Part shown: positions 28,110 to 37,142 of the stretch, piece after piece
Layout: each line of letters opens with the position of its first letter
Numbering within the stretch: position 1 is the first letter of the stretch
Origin: Streptosporangiales bacterium
GTDB taxonomy: Bacteria > Actinomycetota > Actinomycetes > Streptosporangiales > WHST01
Reading direction: 5' to 3'
DNA: 56,816 bases
Assembly (NCBI GenBank): GCA_009379955.1
Contig: WHST01000031.1
Span: 1-56,816, forward strand
Notes under the pieces: generated by a model
Database searches by the model: none
What the model saw: only the letters and a program-made list of their open reading frames with translations
Told to the model about the DNA's origin: nothing
Translations under genes and position numbers: made by a program

Positions 28110-29009
28110 CTATCCCTCGAGTGCGCGCACCGCGCGCTGGTAGCAGGCGATCACGACGCCGAACAGCACGAGCAGCATGACCGACAGCGCGGCGGCGAGC
28201 GGCCAGTTCAGCGTCATGGTCGCCTGGTTGAAGATCTCGGTCGCCAGCACGAACAGGCGTCCGCCGCCGACCAGTCGCGGGGTCACGAACGACGAGATGC
28301 TCAGCACGAACACCAGCAGCGCGGCCGTGATCACGCCGGGCATGCTGAGCGGCAGCGTGACCCGCCAGAACACCTTGGCCCGGTTGGCGCCGAGCGACGA
28401 GGCGGCGTGCTCGAGCTCGGCGTCGATGCGACCGAAGCCCGCGAGCATCGCCAGGATCGCGTACGGCATCAGGATCTCGACCAGCGCGATGACCGCGCCG
28501 GTGAAGTTGTTCATCAGCCGCAGTGGGGTGTCGATCAGGCCGAGGCCGGTGAGCGCACCGTTGACGACGCCCTGGTCGGCGAGGATCGCCATCCACCCGT
28601 ACGTCCGCACGACCGCGGACGTCAGCAGCGGTGCGATCGCCAGCGCCACGAGCACGCCGCGCCACCGCGACGTCGTGCGGCTGAGGAACAGCGCGATCGG
28701 GTACGACACCAGGACCGTGAGGACGGTGACGAGCAGGCCGAGCTGCACCGTCCGCCAGATGACACCCCAGTAGAACGAGTCACCGATCGCGGTGGCGTAG
28801 GAGTCGAGCGTGAGCGTGTTGACGATCAGGCCGGACGACTCACCGCGGTTGAGCGACATCCTGATCAACCACGCCAGCGGGGCCGCGAACGTCAGGAGCA
28901 GCGCGGCGAGGCCGGGCAGGAGCAGCGCCGCGGCCGTGCGCCTGGCCGAGCGCCGCGCGACCCCGCGGTCCGGCGGCGCCGGTACCCGGGTGGCGTGCGC
29001 GGTGGCCAT
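28110..29009 (-). CDS. ABC transporter permease (PotB-like)
   Basis: This 299-residue permease has a basic N-terminus, six helices and the EAA loop LEHAASSLGANRAKVFWRVTLP. It forms the membrane channel with the following permease and is driven by the ATPase encoded at 29726. The ATG at 29009 lies 9 nt after the RraA-like gene. Family members import polyamines, iron, phosphonates or organic anions. Confidence 0.92.
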   Translation of the reverse strand: MATAHATRVPAPPDRGVARRSARRTAAALLLPGLAALLLTFAAPLAWLIRMSLNRGESSGLIVNTLTLDSYATAIGDSFYWGVIWRTVQLGLLVTVLTVLVSYPIALFLSRTTSRWRGVLVALAIAPLLTSAVVRTYGWMAILADQGVVNGALTGLGLIDTPLRLMNNFTGAVIALVEILMPYAILAMLAGFGRIDAELEHAASSLGANRAKVFWRVTLPLSMPGVITAALLVFVLSISSFVTPRLVGGGRLFVLATEIFNQATMTLNWPLAAALSVMLLVLFGVVIACYQRAVRALEG

Positions 29010-29018
29010 CGCGACGCC

Positions 29019-29693
29019 TCAGCCGCCGACGCCGAGGCCGGCGATGATCCTGCCGGCGGCGGAGATGTCGGGGAGCTTGGTGCCCGCGTGCAGCCGCTCG
29101 ACGGTGGCGGGCTCGGCCGCGTCCGACGCCCGGGCGGCGTCGAGCACCGCGGCGACGTCGTCGGCACTCGCCAGCAGCACACCGTTGTCGTCGCCGGCCA
29201 CCAGGAACCCCGGCTCGACGGGTGTGCCACCGCATGTGACGGGCACGTTGATCCCGCCGGTGTCGATGCCGTGCAGCTTCGTCGTGAGGGCGGACGTCCC
29301 CCGCGCGTAGACGCTCAGGCCGAGCTCGCGCAGCGTGGCGATGTCGGTGCACGCCCCGTCGATCACGACCCCGACCGCGCCGGCGGCGGCGAGCGCGTGC
29401 CCGACCACTCCACCCACGGGCGCGTGCCTGGTGTCGCCGCCGGTGTCCACGACGAGGACGTCACCCGGCGAGAGCATCGACGTGATCTGGTGCACGAGCG
29501 TCGAGTCGGGGGCGGTGATCCTGACGGTGAGGGCCCGACCGGTCATCCGGCCCGTGCCGGCGAGGCGCCGGATCTGTGGGTCAGGGAAACCGGACTCGAG
29601 GAAGTGTCCGAACGTCGGGACGTCGACGCCGGCGACGTCGGCGACGAGGCCGGCCGGCAGTTCCGCCACGGAGGCGTTGATGACCATGGGCAC
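29019..29693 (-). CDS. RraA-family protein (HMG/CHA aldolase-like)
   Basis: This 224-residue protein has the RraA swivelling-domain fold: FGHFLESGFPD, GRALTVRITAPDS, then SPGDVLVVDTGGDTRHAPVGGVVG and GAVGVVIDGACTDIATLRELGLSVYARG. Catalytic members split 4-hydroxy-4-methyl-2-oxoglutarate or 4-carboxy-4-hydroxy-2-oxoadipate to pyruvate plus an oxoacid with a divalent metal. The metal Asp of the usual R-D pair is kept, but the Arg is replaced by Thr (GACTD), so the substrate may differ. The GTG at 29693 has AAGGAG upstream; an ATG 6 nt later is the alternative. It is embedded in the ABC operon, so it probably acts on the imported compound. Confidence 0.85.
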   Translation of the reverse strand: MPMVINASVAELPAGLVADVAGVDVPTFGHFLESGFPDPQIRRLAGTGRMTGRALTVRITAPDSTLVHQITSMLSPGDVLVVDTGGDTRHAPVGGVVGHALAAAGAVGVVIDGACTDIATLRELGLSVYARGTSALTTKLHGIDTGGINVPVTCGGTPVEPGFLVAGDDNGVLLASADDVAAVLDAARASDAAEPATVERLHAGTKLPDISAAGRIIAGLGVGG

Positions 29694-29725
29694 GAAGGGC
29701 GCTCCTTACTGGGCTTCGCGGACGT

Positions 29726-30841
29726 TCATTCGGCGTCGAGCACGAGGGCGTCGGCGGGACTCCACCCGACCGACACGGACTCCCCGACCGGGAGCGACGC
29801 ACCCTCGCCGGTGAGGGCCTCGGCGACGATGCGGTGGCCGGCGACGTCGACGGTCGCCGAGACCATGTCACCTGTGTAGCTACGGGCGACGACGCTGCCG
29901 CGCAGGGCGGTGTCGCCGTCCGCGGGACCGAGCGTGACCCGGTGCGGACGGACCAGGACGGTGACGTCGCCGGTCATCGGCCGCGAGCACACCGCGTCGA
30001 CGTCGCCGACCCCGTCGATGCGTACCGTGGCGCGCCCGTCGGTGCTGTCGAGCACGGCGCCGGGCAGCAGGTTGGCCCGGCCGATGAAGTCCGCGACGAA
30101 CCGGGTCGCGGGCCGCTCGTAGATCTCCTCCGGGGTGCCGACCTGTTCGACCCGGCCGTCGGAGACGACCGCGACGACGTCCGCGATCGACAGCGCCTCG
30201 TCCTGGTCGTGTGTGACGAAGACCGTCGTGATGCCGGTGCGTTGCTGGATCTCGCGGATCTCCGCTCGCATCTGCTCGCGCAGCTTCGCGTCGAGGTTGC
30301 TCAGCGGCTCGTCCAGCAGCAGGACCGTCGGCTCGACGACGAGCGCCCTGGCCAGCGCCACCCGCTGCGCCTGGCCGCCGGACAGCTCGCCGATCCTGCG
30401 TCCGGCGAGGTGTCCCAGCCGCACCTGCTCGAGGGCGGACGCCACACGCCGTTCGCGTTCGGCGCGACCCACCTTGCGCATCTCCAGGCCGAACGCGACG
30501 TTGCGCGCGACGTCGAGGTGCGGGAAGAGCGCGTACGACTGGAACACCATGCCCATGCCACGCCGGTGGACGGGCGTGCGCGTCAGGTCGGTGCCGTCGA
30601 CCTCGACGGTGCCCGAGGTCGGGTCGACGAAGCCGGCCACCATCCGCAGCGTGGTCGTCTTGCCGCAGCCGGACGGGCCGAGCAGCGCCAGCAGCTGACC
30701 GCCGTCGACGGTCAGGCTCACCTCGTCGACGGCGCGCTCCTGCTGACCCGGGTAGACCTTGACGAGGTCGTGCAGGTCGAGCCGCGCACCCACGCGGGTG
30801 TGGTCCGCCGTGCCCTGCGTCGCGGTCGTCACCTCAGCCAC
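29726..30841 (-). CDS. ABC transporter ATP-binding protein (PotA-like)
   Basis: This 371-residue ATPase has Walker A GPSGCGKTT, Q-loop MVFQSYALFPHL, signature ELSGGQAQRVALARAL and Walker B VLLLDEPLSNLD. A C-terminal TOBE domain begins at about 270 with VTVLVRPHRVTLGP. The GTG at 30841 overlaps the binding-protein gene by 8 nt. It powers uptake through the two permeases encoded downstream. Confidence 0.94.
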   Translation of the reverse strand: MAEVTTATQGTADHTRVGARLDLHDLVKVYPGQQERAVDEVSLTVDGGQLLALLGPSGCGKTTTLRMVAGFVDPTSGTVEVDGTDLTRTPVHRRGMGMVFQSYALFPHLDVARNVAFGLEMRKVGRAERERRVASALEQVRLGHLAGRRIGELSGGQAQRVALARALVVEPTVLLLDEPLSNLDAKLREQMRAEIREIQQRTGITTVFVTHDQDEALSIADVVAVVSDGRVEQVGTPEEIYERPATRFVADFIGRANLLPGAVLDSTDGRATVRIDGVGDVDAVCSRPMTGDVTVLVRPHRVTLGPADGDTALRGSVVARSYTGDMVSATVDVAGHRIVAEALTGEGASLPVGESVSVGWSPADALVLDAE

Positions 30842-31913
30842 CGATGACCTTGCGCCGCCACTCCTCGGTCCACGCGTCGCGGCGTTCGGCGATCCAGTTC
30901 CAGTCGACCGAGATCATCTCCTTCTGCCGCTCCGGGCTCGTCGCCGTGCGGTCGGCGGCAGCGGCGGGGACCTTTGCCTTGCTATTGGTCGGGGCGTAGA
31001 ACATCGTCTCGGTGAACGACTCCTGCGCCTTCGGGCTCAGCGCGTAGTCCATGAAGGCCTGGGCCGCCTTCGGGTGCTTGCTGTTCTTCGTCAGGTTGAT
31101 CGTGTTGACCTGGAAGACGCTGCCCTCCGACGGCAACGCGACGCCGAGCTTGCCCTTGGACGTGTCGGCGTAGAGCTGGCCCCTGGCGTTCCAGCCGACC
31201 GCCACCGTGGCCGAGCCCGACGTGACGAGGGAGTACGGATCCGGCTGCGGGTCCCAGGTCTGCACCGCACCGGACAGCTGCGACAGGCGCTCGACGGCGG
31301 GGTCGATGGTCTTCTGGTAGTCGGCCCCCTCCATCTTGCAGACGATCATCGTGAGGGCGAGGCCCTGGATGTCGGGCGCGGCGGGAATGCCGATCTTGCC
31401 CTTGTGCTTCGGGTCCCACAGCGCGTCCCAGCTCGTCGGCGCGGGCTTCACCTTCGTGGTGTCGTACAGCAGCACGAGGTTGTCGTACGTCACGGCGGGA
31501 CCGAAGTTCTTCGGGGTCTTCCCCTGCTCGGTGACGTCTGCCACGTTGGGGACGGCCTTGGGGTCGAGCGGGGCGAAAATGCCCTCCTTGTTGCCCGTCG
31601 CCGACACCGAGGTGTCCATGATCGCGACGTCGTTGCTCGGGTTCGATTTCTCCGACCGCAGGGTCGCCAGCATCTCCGCAGAGTTCTGCGCCGGCCGGAA
31701 AGTCACCTTGATCTTCGGGTTCGCCTTCTGGAACGGCTCGATGACCGCCTTCTCGTAGTTGTCCTGGAACACGCCGGCGTAGCCGAGGATCGTCACCGTG
31801 CCCTCGGTCGCGGAGTCGGGACCGGCGCTCGACGTGCCGCAGCCGGCGAGCGGCACGGTGAGGACGGCGGCCACGGCGAGCGCGGGCACGAGGCGGGTAC
31901 GGCGGAGACGCAT
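30834..31913 (-). CDS. ABC transporter substrate-binding lipoprotein (PotD/AfuA-like)
   Basis: This 359-residue lipoprotein has a basic N-terminus and a lipobox LAGC (Cys about residue 25). The mature bilobal binding protein begins GTVTILGYAGVFQDNYEKAV and includes VAIMDTSVSATG and SWDALWDPKHKGKIGIP. It belongs to the spermidine/putrescine and thiamine/iron group. The ATG at 31913 has GAAGGAG 5 nt upstream; an in-frame GTG at 31919 overlaps that site and is less likely. The ligand cannot be inferred. Confidence 0.92.
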   Translation of the reverse strand: MRLRRTRLVPALAVAAVLTVPLAGCGTSSAGPDSATEGTVTILGYAGVFQDNYEKAVIEPFQKANPKIKVTFRPAQNSAEMLATLRSEKSNPSNDVAIMDTSVSATGNKEGIFAPLDPKAVPNVADVTEQGKTPKNFGPAVTYDNLVLLYDTTKVKPAPTSWDALWDPKHKGKIGIPAAPDIQGLALTMIVCKMEGADYQKTIDPAVERLSQLSGAVQTWDPQPDPYSLVTSGSATVAVGWNARGQLYADTSKGKLGVALPSEGSVFQVNTINLTKNSKHPKAAQAFMDYALSPKAQESFTETMFYAPTNSKAKVPAAAADRTATSPERQKEMISVDWNWIAERRDAWTEEWRRKVIGG

Positions 31914-31939
31914 GGGCACTCCTTCGGTCGAACGAAGGG

Positions 31940-32614
31940 TCAGCGGGCGGGTGTGAGCGACGTGGCGGGCAGGGACTGCAGCCGCAGTTGCCGTTCGTGC
32001 GAGATGAGGATGTGGTTGCGAGTCTCCGCCGCGGCACGCTCCGGGTCACGGGTGCGCAGCGCGTCGACGATGGCGCGGTGGTGCGCCGGGACCTCCTCGA
32101 GACCGATCCGCTCGTGCGCGACGTACCACAGGCGCAGCGAGCCGCAGTTGAGGTTGCGTACGGCATCGACGAGGAAGCGGTTCTCCGACCCCTTCGCGAT
32201 CGCCAGGTGCAGGGCGTGGTCGACCTCCACGGCCTCGTAGACCTTGCCCTCGCCGGCCGCCGACTCGAGCTCGTCGCAGAACCGGTCGAGCTCGGCGAGC
32301 CCCGCGTCGGTGATGCGCTCGGCGGCGAGCCGGGAGACGGGCTCCTCGAGGAGCAGCCGGGACTCGTAGAGCTTGTGCAGCTCGTACGCGCTCGTCTCCC
32401 TGACGTACGCCGTGCGGCGTGGCGGCCAGACCACGAACTGCTCGAGGGCGAGCCGCTTGAGCGCCTCCCTGATGGGGGTGCGCCCGGTGTCGAAGCGCGC
32501 CATCAGGTCGGCCTCGTCGAGCGGCGCGTTGGCCTCGATCTCGCCCACGATGATGCCGCGACGCAACGCCTGGTAGGCGTGGTCCGACTTCGTCACGGGA
32601 TCCCTCACTGCCAT
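31940..32614 (-). CDS. GntR-family regulator (FCD type)
   Basis: This 224-residue protein has an N-terminal GntR winged helix (about 10-75: AYQALRRGIIVGEI, TGRTPIREALKRLALEQFV) and a C-terminal FCD ligand-binding domain with RLLLEEPVSRLAAERI, DHALHLAIAKGSEN and a final HHRAIVDAL. FCD regulators respond to organic acids. It is the first gene of the ABC/RraA operon. The ATG at 32614 has TATATC (32621-32626, minus strand) 6 nt upstream, which could be a -10 for a leaderless mRNA; the intervening GGGGG is too close for an ordinary ribosome binding site. Confidence 0.92.
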   Translation of the reverse strand: MAVRDPVTKSDHAYQALRRGIIVGEIEANAPLDEADLMARFDTGRTPIREALKRLALEQFVVWPPRRTAYVRETSAYELHKLYESRLLLEEPVSRLAAERITDAGLAELDRFCDELESAAGEGKVYEAVEVDHALHLAIAKGSENRFLVDAVRNLNCGSLRLWYVAHERIGLEEVPAHHRAIVDALRTRDPERAAAETRNHILISHERQLRLQSLPATSLTPAR

Positions 32615-32701
32615 ACCCCCGATATATTTTGAATGTAGGCAGCATGCACCCGGCGAACCGGCGGGTCAAGACCGGCGGGGGTCGGAACGTCTGGGGATAT
32701 G

Positions 32702-32725
32702 CATCAAACCAGTTTGATGTATCCT
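32702..32725 (+). promoter_or_regulatory. ArsR-type operator overlapping a leaderless promoter
   Basis: CATCAAACCAGTTTGATG (32702-32719) is a perfect 8-bp palindrome with a 2-bp centre, matching the ATCAA...TTGAT pattern of ArsR sites. It is immediately followed by TATCCT (32720-32725), a -10 box 6 nt before the GTG start at 32732. Repressor bound here would block the promoter of its own gene. Confidence 0.75.
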
Positions 32726-32731
32726 GCGCGA

Positions 32732-33505
32732 GTGGCTGGCGACTCGGCACTCGTGGACGTGTCACCGCCGGTGTTCCTGCGCCTGGTGGGGAACCCGGTG
32801 CGGTGGCGGTTGCTCACCGAGCTGGCGGGCAGCGACCTGCGGGTCGGGGAGCTGACCGCCAGGGTCGGCCAACCGCAGAACGCGGTCTCGTACCACCTCG
32901 GACGCCTGCGCTCCGGTGGGCTCGTATCGATGCGGCGCAGCTCTGCCGATCACCGGGACAGCTACTACCACGTCGACCTGGCCCGCTGCGGCGAACTCCT
33001 CGCAGCGACCGGGACCGCGCTGCACCCCGGTCTGGCCACCGGCCCGGCCACCGCTGGTCGCCGCCGTCGTACCACCCCGACACGGGTGCTCTTTCTCTGC
33101 ACCGGGAACAGCGCCCGTTCCCAGATCGCCGAAGCCCTCCTCGCTCGCGCCGGCGGTGACCGTGTCGAGACCGCCAGTGCCGGCAGCCACCCCAAGGACG
33201 TGCACCCGCATGCGATCCGGGTGCTGCGGGAGTACGGCATCGACATCACGGGCCGGCGCGGCAGTCACCTCGCCGAGTTCACCGGACACCGCTTCGACTA
33301 CGTGGTCACCCTCTGCGACAAGGTCCGCGAGGTCTGCCCCGAGTTCACCGGCGGTCCCGCGTCGATCCACTGGAGCATTCCCGATCCCGCCGCCGACGGC
33401 ACCGGCTACTCGGCGTTCCGCCAGGTCGCCGCCGAACTCCACACCCGCATCGAGCTCTTCACCCGCCGCATCGACACACCACCGACGAGAGGTGACCGGT
33501 CATGA
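32732..33505 (+). CDS. Fused ArsR repressor and thioredoxin-type arsenate reductase
   Basis: This 257-residue protein joins an ArsR winged helix (about 10-95: RWRLLTELAGSDLRVGEL, QNAVSYHLGRLRSGGLV) to a low-molecular-weight phosphatase-fold domain (about 117-252). The catalytic loop is CTGNSARS (Cys123 to Ser130), and the acid is Asp218 in SIPDPA. Cys195 and Cys202 in LCDKVREVC have the 7-residue spacing of the Cys82/Cys89 pair in thioredoxin-coupled ArsC, so arsenate reduction is more likely than protein phosphatase activity. The ArsR part lacks an obvious CxC metal site. The GTG at 32732 was chosen over earlier ATGs that lie inside the operator. It overlaps the VOC gene by ATGA. Confidence 0.87.
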   Translation: MAGDSALVDVSPPVFLRLVGNPVRWRLLTELAGSDLRVGELTARVGQPQNAVSYHLGRLRSGGLVSMRRSSADHRDSYYHVDLARCGELLAATGTALHPGLATGPATAGRRRRTTPTRVLFLCTGNSARSQIAEALLARAGGDRVETASAGSHPKDVHPHAIRVLREYGIDITGRRGSHLAEFTGHRFDYVVTLCDKVREVCPEFTGGPASIHWSIPDPAADGTGYSAFRQVAAELHTRIELFTRRIDTPPTRGDRS

Positions 33506-33891
33506 CCGAGATCGACGACAGCATGGTCAGCGTCCGCTACATCGTTGACGACGTGCAGGCCGCGGTCGACTTCTACACCACCCACCTCGGCTTCACCCTG
33601 CGCTCCGCGCACCTACCCGCCTTCGCCGACGTCACCCGCGGCCCGTTGCGGTTGCTCCTGTCCGGATCGGCCAGCTCCGGTGCCCGCGCCACACCGACGG
33701 ACGCCGCAACCGCCGGGCGCAACCGCATCCACCTCACCGTCGACGACCTCGACGCCGAGATCGAGCGACTACGCCGGGCCGGGCTGCCCTTCCGCAGCGA
33801 CGTCGTCGCAGGTCCAGGCGGACGCCAGATCCTGCTCGCCGACCCTTCTGGCAACCTCGTCGAGCTGTTCACTCCCGCGACGACCGACTGA
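33502..33891 (+). CDS. VOC-family (glyoxalase/dioxygenase-fold) protein
   Basis: This 129-residue protein is a single VOC domain with two beta-alpha-beta-beta-beta repeats: VRYIVDDVQAAVDFYTTHLGF and IHLTVDDLDAEIERLRRAG, ending LLADPSGNLVELF with the metal-binding Glu. The position after an arsenate reductase suggests ArsI (C-As lyase), but there is no cysteine at all, whereas ArsI uses a vicinal cysteine pair. A glyoxalase-like or bleomycin-resistance-like role is possible. Co-transcribed with the fusion gene through a 4-nt overlap. Confidence 0.85.
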   Translation: MTEIDDSMVSVRYIVDDVQAAVDFYTTHLGFTLRSAHLPAFADVTRGPLRLLLSGSASSGARATPTDAATAGRNRIHLTVDDLDAEIERLRRAGLPFRSDVVAGPGGRQILLADPSGNLVELFTPATTD

Positions 33892-33925
33892 CCCGACCGT
33901 CGCCCCCGGCCGAACCTGACCTCCG

Positions 33926-34654
33926 CTACCTGAGCAGGCGAGGCTCGATCCTGGTCTCCTTGGCCGTGCCGCCGGCGTCGGGCTCGACGTGGTAGGCGTT
34001 GGCGCCCCGCACCTCGGCGACGACGTCGACGAGCTCGGTGCCGAGGTAGTGCAGGCCCACGCCGTTGTCGGTCGCGTAGCCGGCCGCGAGCGTGCCGCTG
34101 CCGACGAGTCGGTGGTAGAGCGGGCGGCGCTGCCGCTCGCTGTCGTAGTGCGGGCAGTTGGAGTACGGCAGGAAACCGAGGCAGTCGGTGATCGGCTGGA
34201 GGTCGAGGCCGAAGGAGTCGGTGGTGCCGCCGCTGTGCCAGCACAGCGAGCCGGCGCTCACCCCGGTGAGCACGACGCCGGCCTCCCAGCACTCACGGAG
34301 GATCTCGTCGATCCGGTGGACCCGCCACAACGCCAGCAGGTTGGCCGTCGACCCGCCGCACACCCAGATGACGTCCTGGGCGAGCAGGTGACTGCGGTAG
34401 TCGCGGTGGTTGGGCATGTCGAAGACGGTCACGTGGCTGGTGTGGACGTCGGCCTTGACGCCCACGGCGTCGTGCCAGCGCGCGATCGTGGCGGCGTCGT
34501 CGCCCAGCGCGGTAAAGAGGCCGCACACCTTCGGGACGGGGACCTCCGCGAGCCGGATCGCCTCGTCGAGGAGCTCGCCGCGGTCGAGGAACCGCACACC
34601 CGGACGCATCTTCAGGCCCCCGCTGGTGGCGAGGATCTGAGGGGGGCGAGGCAT
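33926..34654 (-). CDS. Peptidase E-like protein (peptidase S51)
   Basis: This 242-residue protein has the S51 fold, with LATSGGL at the N-terminus, VIWVCGGSTANLLALW, and the nucleophile elbow GVSAGSLCW whose Ser is the catalytic residue. A following YSNCPHYDSE segment supplies the usual His. Family members cleave Asp-X dipeptides (PepE) or cyanophycin. Here the length fits PepE. The ATG at 34654 follows GGAGGGA. It is convergent with the VOC gene. Specificity unknown. Confidence 0.87.
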   Translation of the reverse strand: MPRPPQILATSGGLKMRPGVRFLDRGELLDEAIRLAEVPVPKVCGLFTALGDDAATIARWHDAVGVKADVHTSHVTVFDMPNHRDYRSHLLAQDVIWVCGGSTANLLALWRVHRIDEILRECWEAGVVLTGVSAGSLCWHSGGTTDSFGLDLQPITDCLGFLPYSNCPHYDSERQRRPLYHRLVGSGTLAAGYATDNGVGLHYLGTELVDVVAEVRGANAYHVEPDAGGTAKETRIEPRLLR

Positions 34655-34781
34655 CGAGGCTCCCTCCGGACGAACGTGACCTACCCCGACGGGGCGACAT
34701 CCGAGTCACTCTAGGTGCAGATCGTGCCATCGGGACCGGCACTTCACAGCACGCGACGGTCATGCCACGTTCAGTTGCGGG

Positions 34782-36653
34782 TCAGGCGCGCCGGAGGAAG
34801 GCCTTCGCCACCGGGACGGCGTCCTCGCCGCCGACGCCGCCGTCCTCGATGAGCACCGCGAACGCGAGATCGCCGCGGTAGCCGATGAACCAGGCATGCG
34901 TGCGCGGCGGGTCGGCGGACCCGAACTCCGCCGTGCCGGTCTTGCCGGCGACCGCACGGCCGCCGCCGATCGACCGCGCCGTCCCCGATGTCACGACCGA
35001 GCGCATCAGGGACCGCAGGGTCGCGGCGTCCCCGGTGTCGAGCCTGACCGGCTTCGCGGTGCCCGCTGGTCGGGGCTGCGTGACGAGGGACGGCGGACGC
35101 CAGGTGCCCTCGCGGACCGCCGCGGCCACGAGGGCCATGGTGAGCGGGCTGGCGAGCACGCGGCCCTGACCGATCGACGCGGCCGCCTGCTCGGTGGCGT
35201 CGCGCGACGTCGGCACCTGGCCGGAGTACGCCGAGACGCCGAGCGCGTACTCGCTGCCGAAGCCGAACCTGGCCGCCTCGTCACCGAGACCGGTGTGGGG
35301 CAGCGACCGGGACAGGCGGATGAAAGCCGTGTTGCAGGAGATCGCGAAGTCCTTGCGGAAGTCGGGGCGACCTGCCGCCTCGCCCTCGAAGTTGCGGAAC
35401 GACTTGCCACCGGCGACGATCCGCGGCGGGCACGGCACGGTGGTCGTCGGGCGTAGGTCCGTACGGTCCAGCAGCGCGGCCGTGGTCACGACCTTGAACG
35501 TCGAGCCCGGCGGGTAGCGGCCTGCCAGCGCACGGTTGAAGCCGTCGTCGACGGGCCGGTTCGCCACAGCGAGCACCTCACCCGTCGACGGCCTGACCGC
35601 GACCAGGGCCGCGGGCTTACGCACCTTGTCGAGCGCCGCCTCCGCGGCGTCCTGGACCCGCGTGTCGAGGGTGGTGCGGACCGCCGTGCCGTCGCGGCCG
35701 GCGAAGGTCGCGAGGTTCTTCCGCGTGATCCCGCGCTCGTCGACCACGACGACGCGTCCCTCGGGCACACCGGCCAGCCGACGCTCGAACGCGCCCTGCA
35801 GACCGGAGGCGCCGACGTTGTCGACCGGGGTGTAGGGAGCGCCGAGCTCCTCGAGCCGGTCACCGGAGACGGCACCGACGGTGCCGAGCAGCTGGCGGGC
35901 GTATCCGCGCGACTTCGCCAGCGGAAGCTTGTCCGACCGGAAGTGCACGCCGGGCAGGTCGTAGATCTCCTCCTTGACCGCGAGGTAGTCGGACTGGCGC
36001 AACGTGATCAGCGGCAGGAACTGCTTCGGTGCGGCCTTCTCGATCCGGCGGAGCGCCTGCTTGGAGTCGATGCCCGTCGTGGAGGCGAGCGTGCGCAGGC
36101 TCTCCTCGCGGTCGGTCATCGCCTCGGGCACCACGCCGACGACCACGACGGACTCGTTGAGGACGAGGCGTCCGCCCTCGCGGTCGAGGATCGGCGCGCG
36201 GGACGGGAACTGCCTCGTGACGTGGAAGCGCCTGCCGTCGCCGAGCGCCGGGTGGACGACGGTGGGCGCCCAGACGACCCGCCACCTGTCGTCGGACTCC
36301 CGCAGCATGAACCGGCCCTGGTAGGTCCAGCCGACGCCGAGCGCGCCCAGCCGGAAGGTGGCGGTGAAGGTCGCCGAGGCGTGGTGCGCGCCCGTCTTGG
36401 TCACCCGGCCGAGGCGCAGCCGCGGCTCGCGGGCGTCGAGCGCGCGCGTCGCCGTGGTGAGCGTACGCGCCACGGTGGCGGGGTTCGTGGTGGTCAGCCG
36501 GCCGGCGTCGTACCCCTCACCGCGCTGCCATGCGGCGAGGAACGAGGTGGCCGTGTCCTTCTCGTCGGGGCCCCCGCAGGCGCTGAGCACTCCCACGGAC
36601 AGCGCCGTGGCGACGACGAATGTCGCGAGGTGTCGGCGCCAGGTCCTACGCAC
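34782..36653 (-). CDS. Penicillin-binding protein (MecA_N-type transpeptidase, lipoprotein)
   Basis: This 623-residue class B PBP starts with a lipoprotein-like signal (LSACGG). It continues with an NTF2-like MecA_N domain (about 33-145), a PBP dimer domain ([13 protein letters not shown] onwards, about 155-300) and a transpeptidase domain (about 335-620). The catalytic motifs are all present: STFK in [12 protein letters not shown] in AISCNTAF and KTGT in AGKTGTAEF. It cross-links peptidoglycan outside the membrane. The GTG start overlaps smpB by 8 nt; no strong ribosome binding site is seen, so translation may be coupled. MecA_N-type enzymes can be low-affinity for beta-lactams, but this cannot be judged here. 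Confidence 0.92.
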   Translation of the reverse strand: MRRTWRRHLATFVVATALSVGVLSACGGPDEKDTATSFLAAWQRGEGYDAGRLTTTNPATVARTLTTATRALDAREPRLRLGRVTKTGAHHASATFTATFRLGALGVGWTYQGRFMLRESDDRWRVVWAPTVVHPALGDGRRFHVTRQFPSRAPILDREGGRLVLNESVVVVGVVPEAMTDREESLRTLASTTGIDSKQALRRIEKAAPKQFLPLITLRQSDYLAVKEEIYDLPGVHFRSDKLPLAKSRGYARQLLGTVGAVSGDRLEELGAPYTPVDNVGASGLQGAFERRLAGVPEGRVVVVDERGITRKNLATFAGRDGTAVRTTLDTRVQDAAEAALDKVRKPAALVAVRPSTGEVLAVANRPVDDGFNRALAGRYPPGSTFKVVTTAALLDRTDLRPTTTVPCPPRIVAGGKSFRNFEGEAAGRPDFRKDFAISCNTAFIRLSRSLPHTGLGDEAARFGFGSEYALGVSAYSGQVPTSRDATEQAAASIGQGRVLASPLTMALVAAAVREGTWRPPSLVTQPRPAGTAKPVRLDTGDAATLRSLMRSVVTSGTARSIGGGRAVAGKTGTAEFGSADPPRTHAWFIGYRGDLAFAVLIEDGGVGGEDAVPVAKAFLRRA

Positions 36654-37140
36654 CGCGTGCGCGTACCCGCCGCGCCCGATCCATCTCGCGTTTTGCGTCG
36701 CGCTCCGCCATCGACTTGCGCTTGTCGTACGCCCGCTTGCCGCGGGCGACGGCGACCTCGACCTTCGCCTTGCCGTCCTTGAAGTACAGGGCGAGCGGGA
36801 CGATGGTCACGCCGGAGTCGTTGGCCTTGCCCACGATCTCGTCGAGCTCGTGCCGGTGCAGCAACAGCTTGCGCGCCCGCCGCGGCTCGTGGTTGGTCCA
36901 CGTGCCCTCGGTGTACTCGGGGATGTGGACCCCGAGCAGCCACAGCTCGTCGCCGCGGACCGCGGCGTAGCCGTCGACCAGCGAGGCGCGTCCCTGGCGC
37001 AGCGACTTGACCTCGGTGCCTGTCAGCACCATGCCCGCCTCGTACGTCTCCACCAAGTGGTAGTTGTACCGCGCCTTGCGGTTCTGGGCGACGATCTTGC
37101 GACCCGGGTCCTTGTCCTTCTTCTCCTTCTGCCTGGCCAC
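36646..37140 (-). CDS. smpB: SsrA-binding protein SmpB
   Basis: This 164-residue protein carries SmpB hallmarks: [38 protein letters not shown]-type segment ([10 protein letters not shown]), [11 protein letters not shown] and the basic C-terminal tail [21 protein letters not shown]. It binds tmRNA and accompanies it into stalled ribosomes. The start is GTG at 37140, 2 nt after ftsX, so the two are co-transcribed. The tmRNA gene lies about 12 kb away in the same window. Confidence 0.97.
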   Translation of the reverse strand: MARQKEKKDKDPGRKIVAQNRKARYNYHLVETYEAGMVLTGTEVKSLRQGRASLVDGYAAVRGDELWLLGVHIPEYTEGTWTNHEPRRARKLLLHRHELDEIVGKANDSGVTIVPLALYFKDGKAKVEVAVARGKRAYDKRKSMAERDAKREMDRARRVRARGA

Positions 37141-37142
37141 GG

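Noticed and set aside
33502-33891. VOC protein as ArsI, the C-As lyase.
   Set aside because: ArsI uses cysteines to bind trivalent arsenicals and this protein has none.
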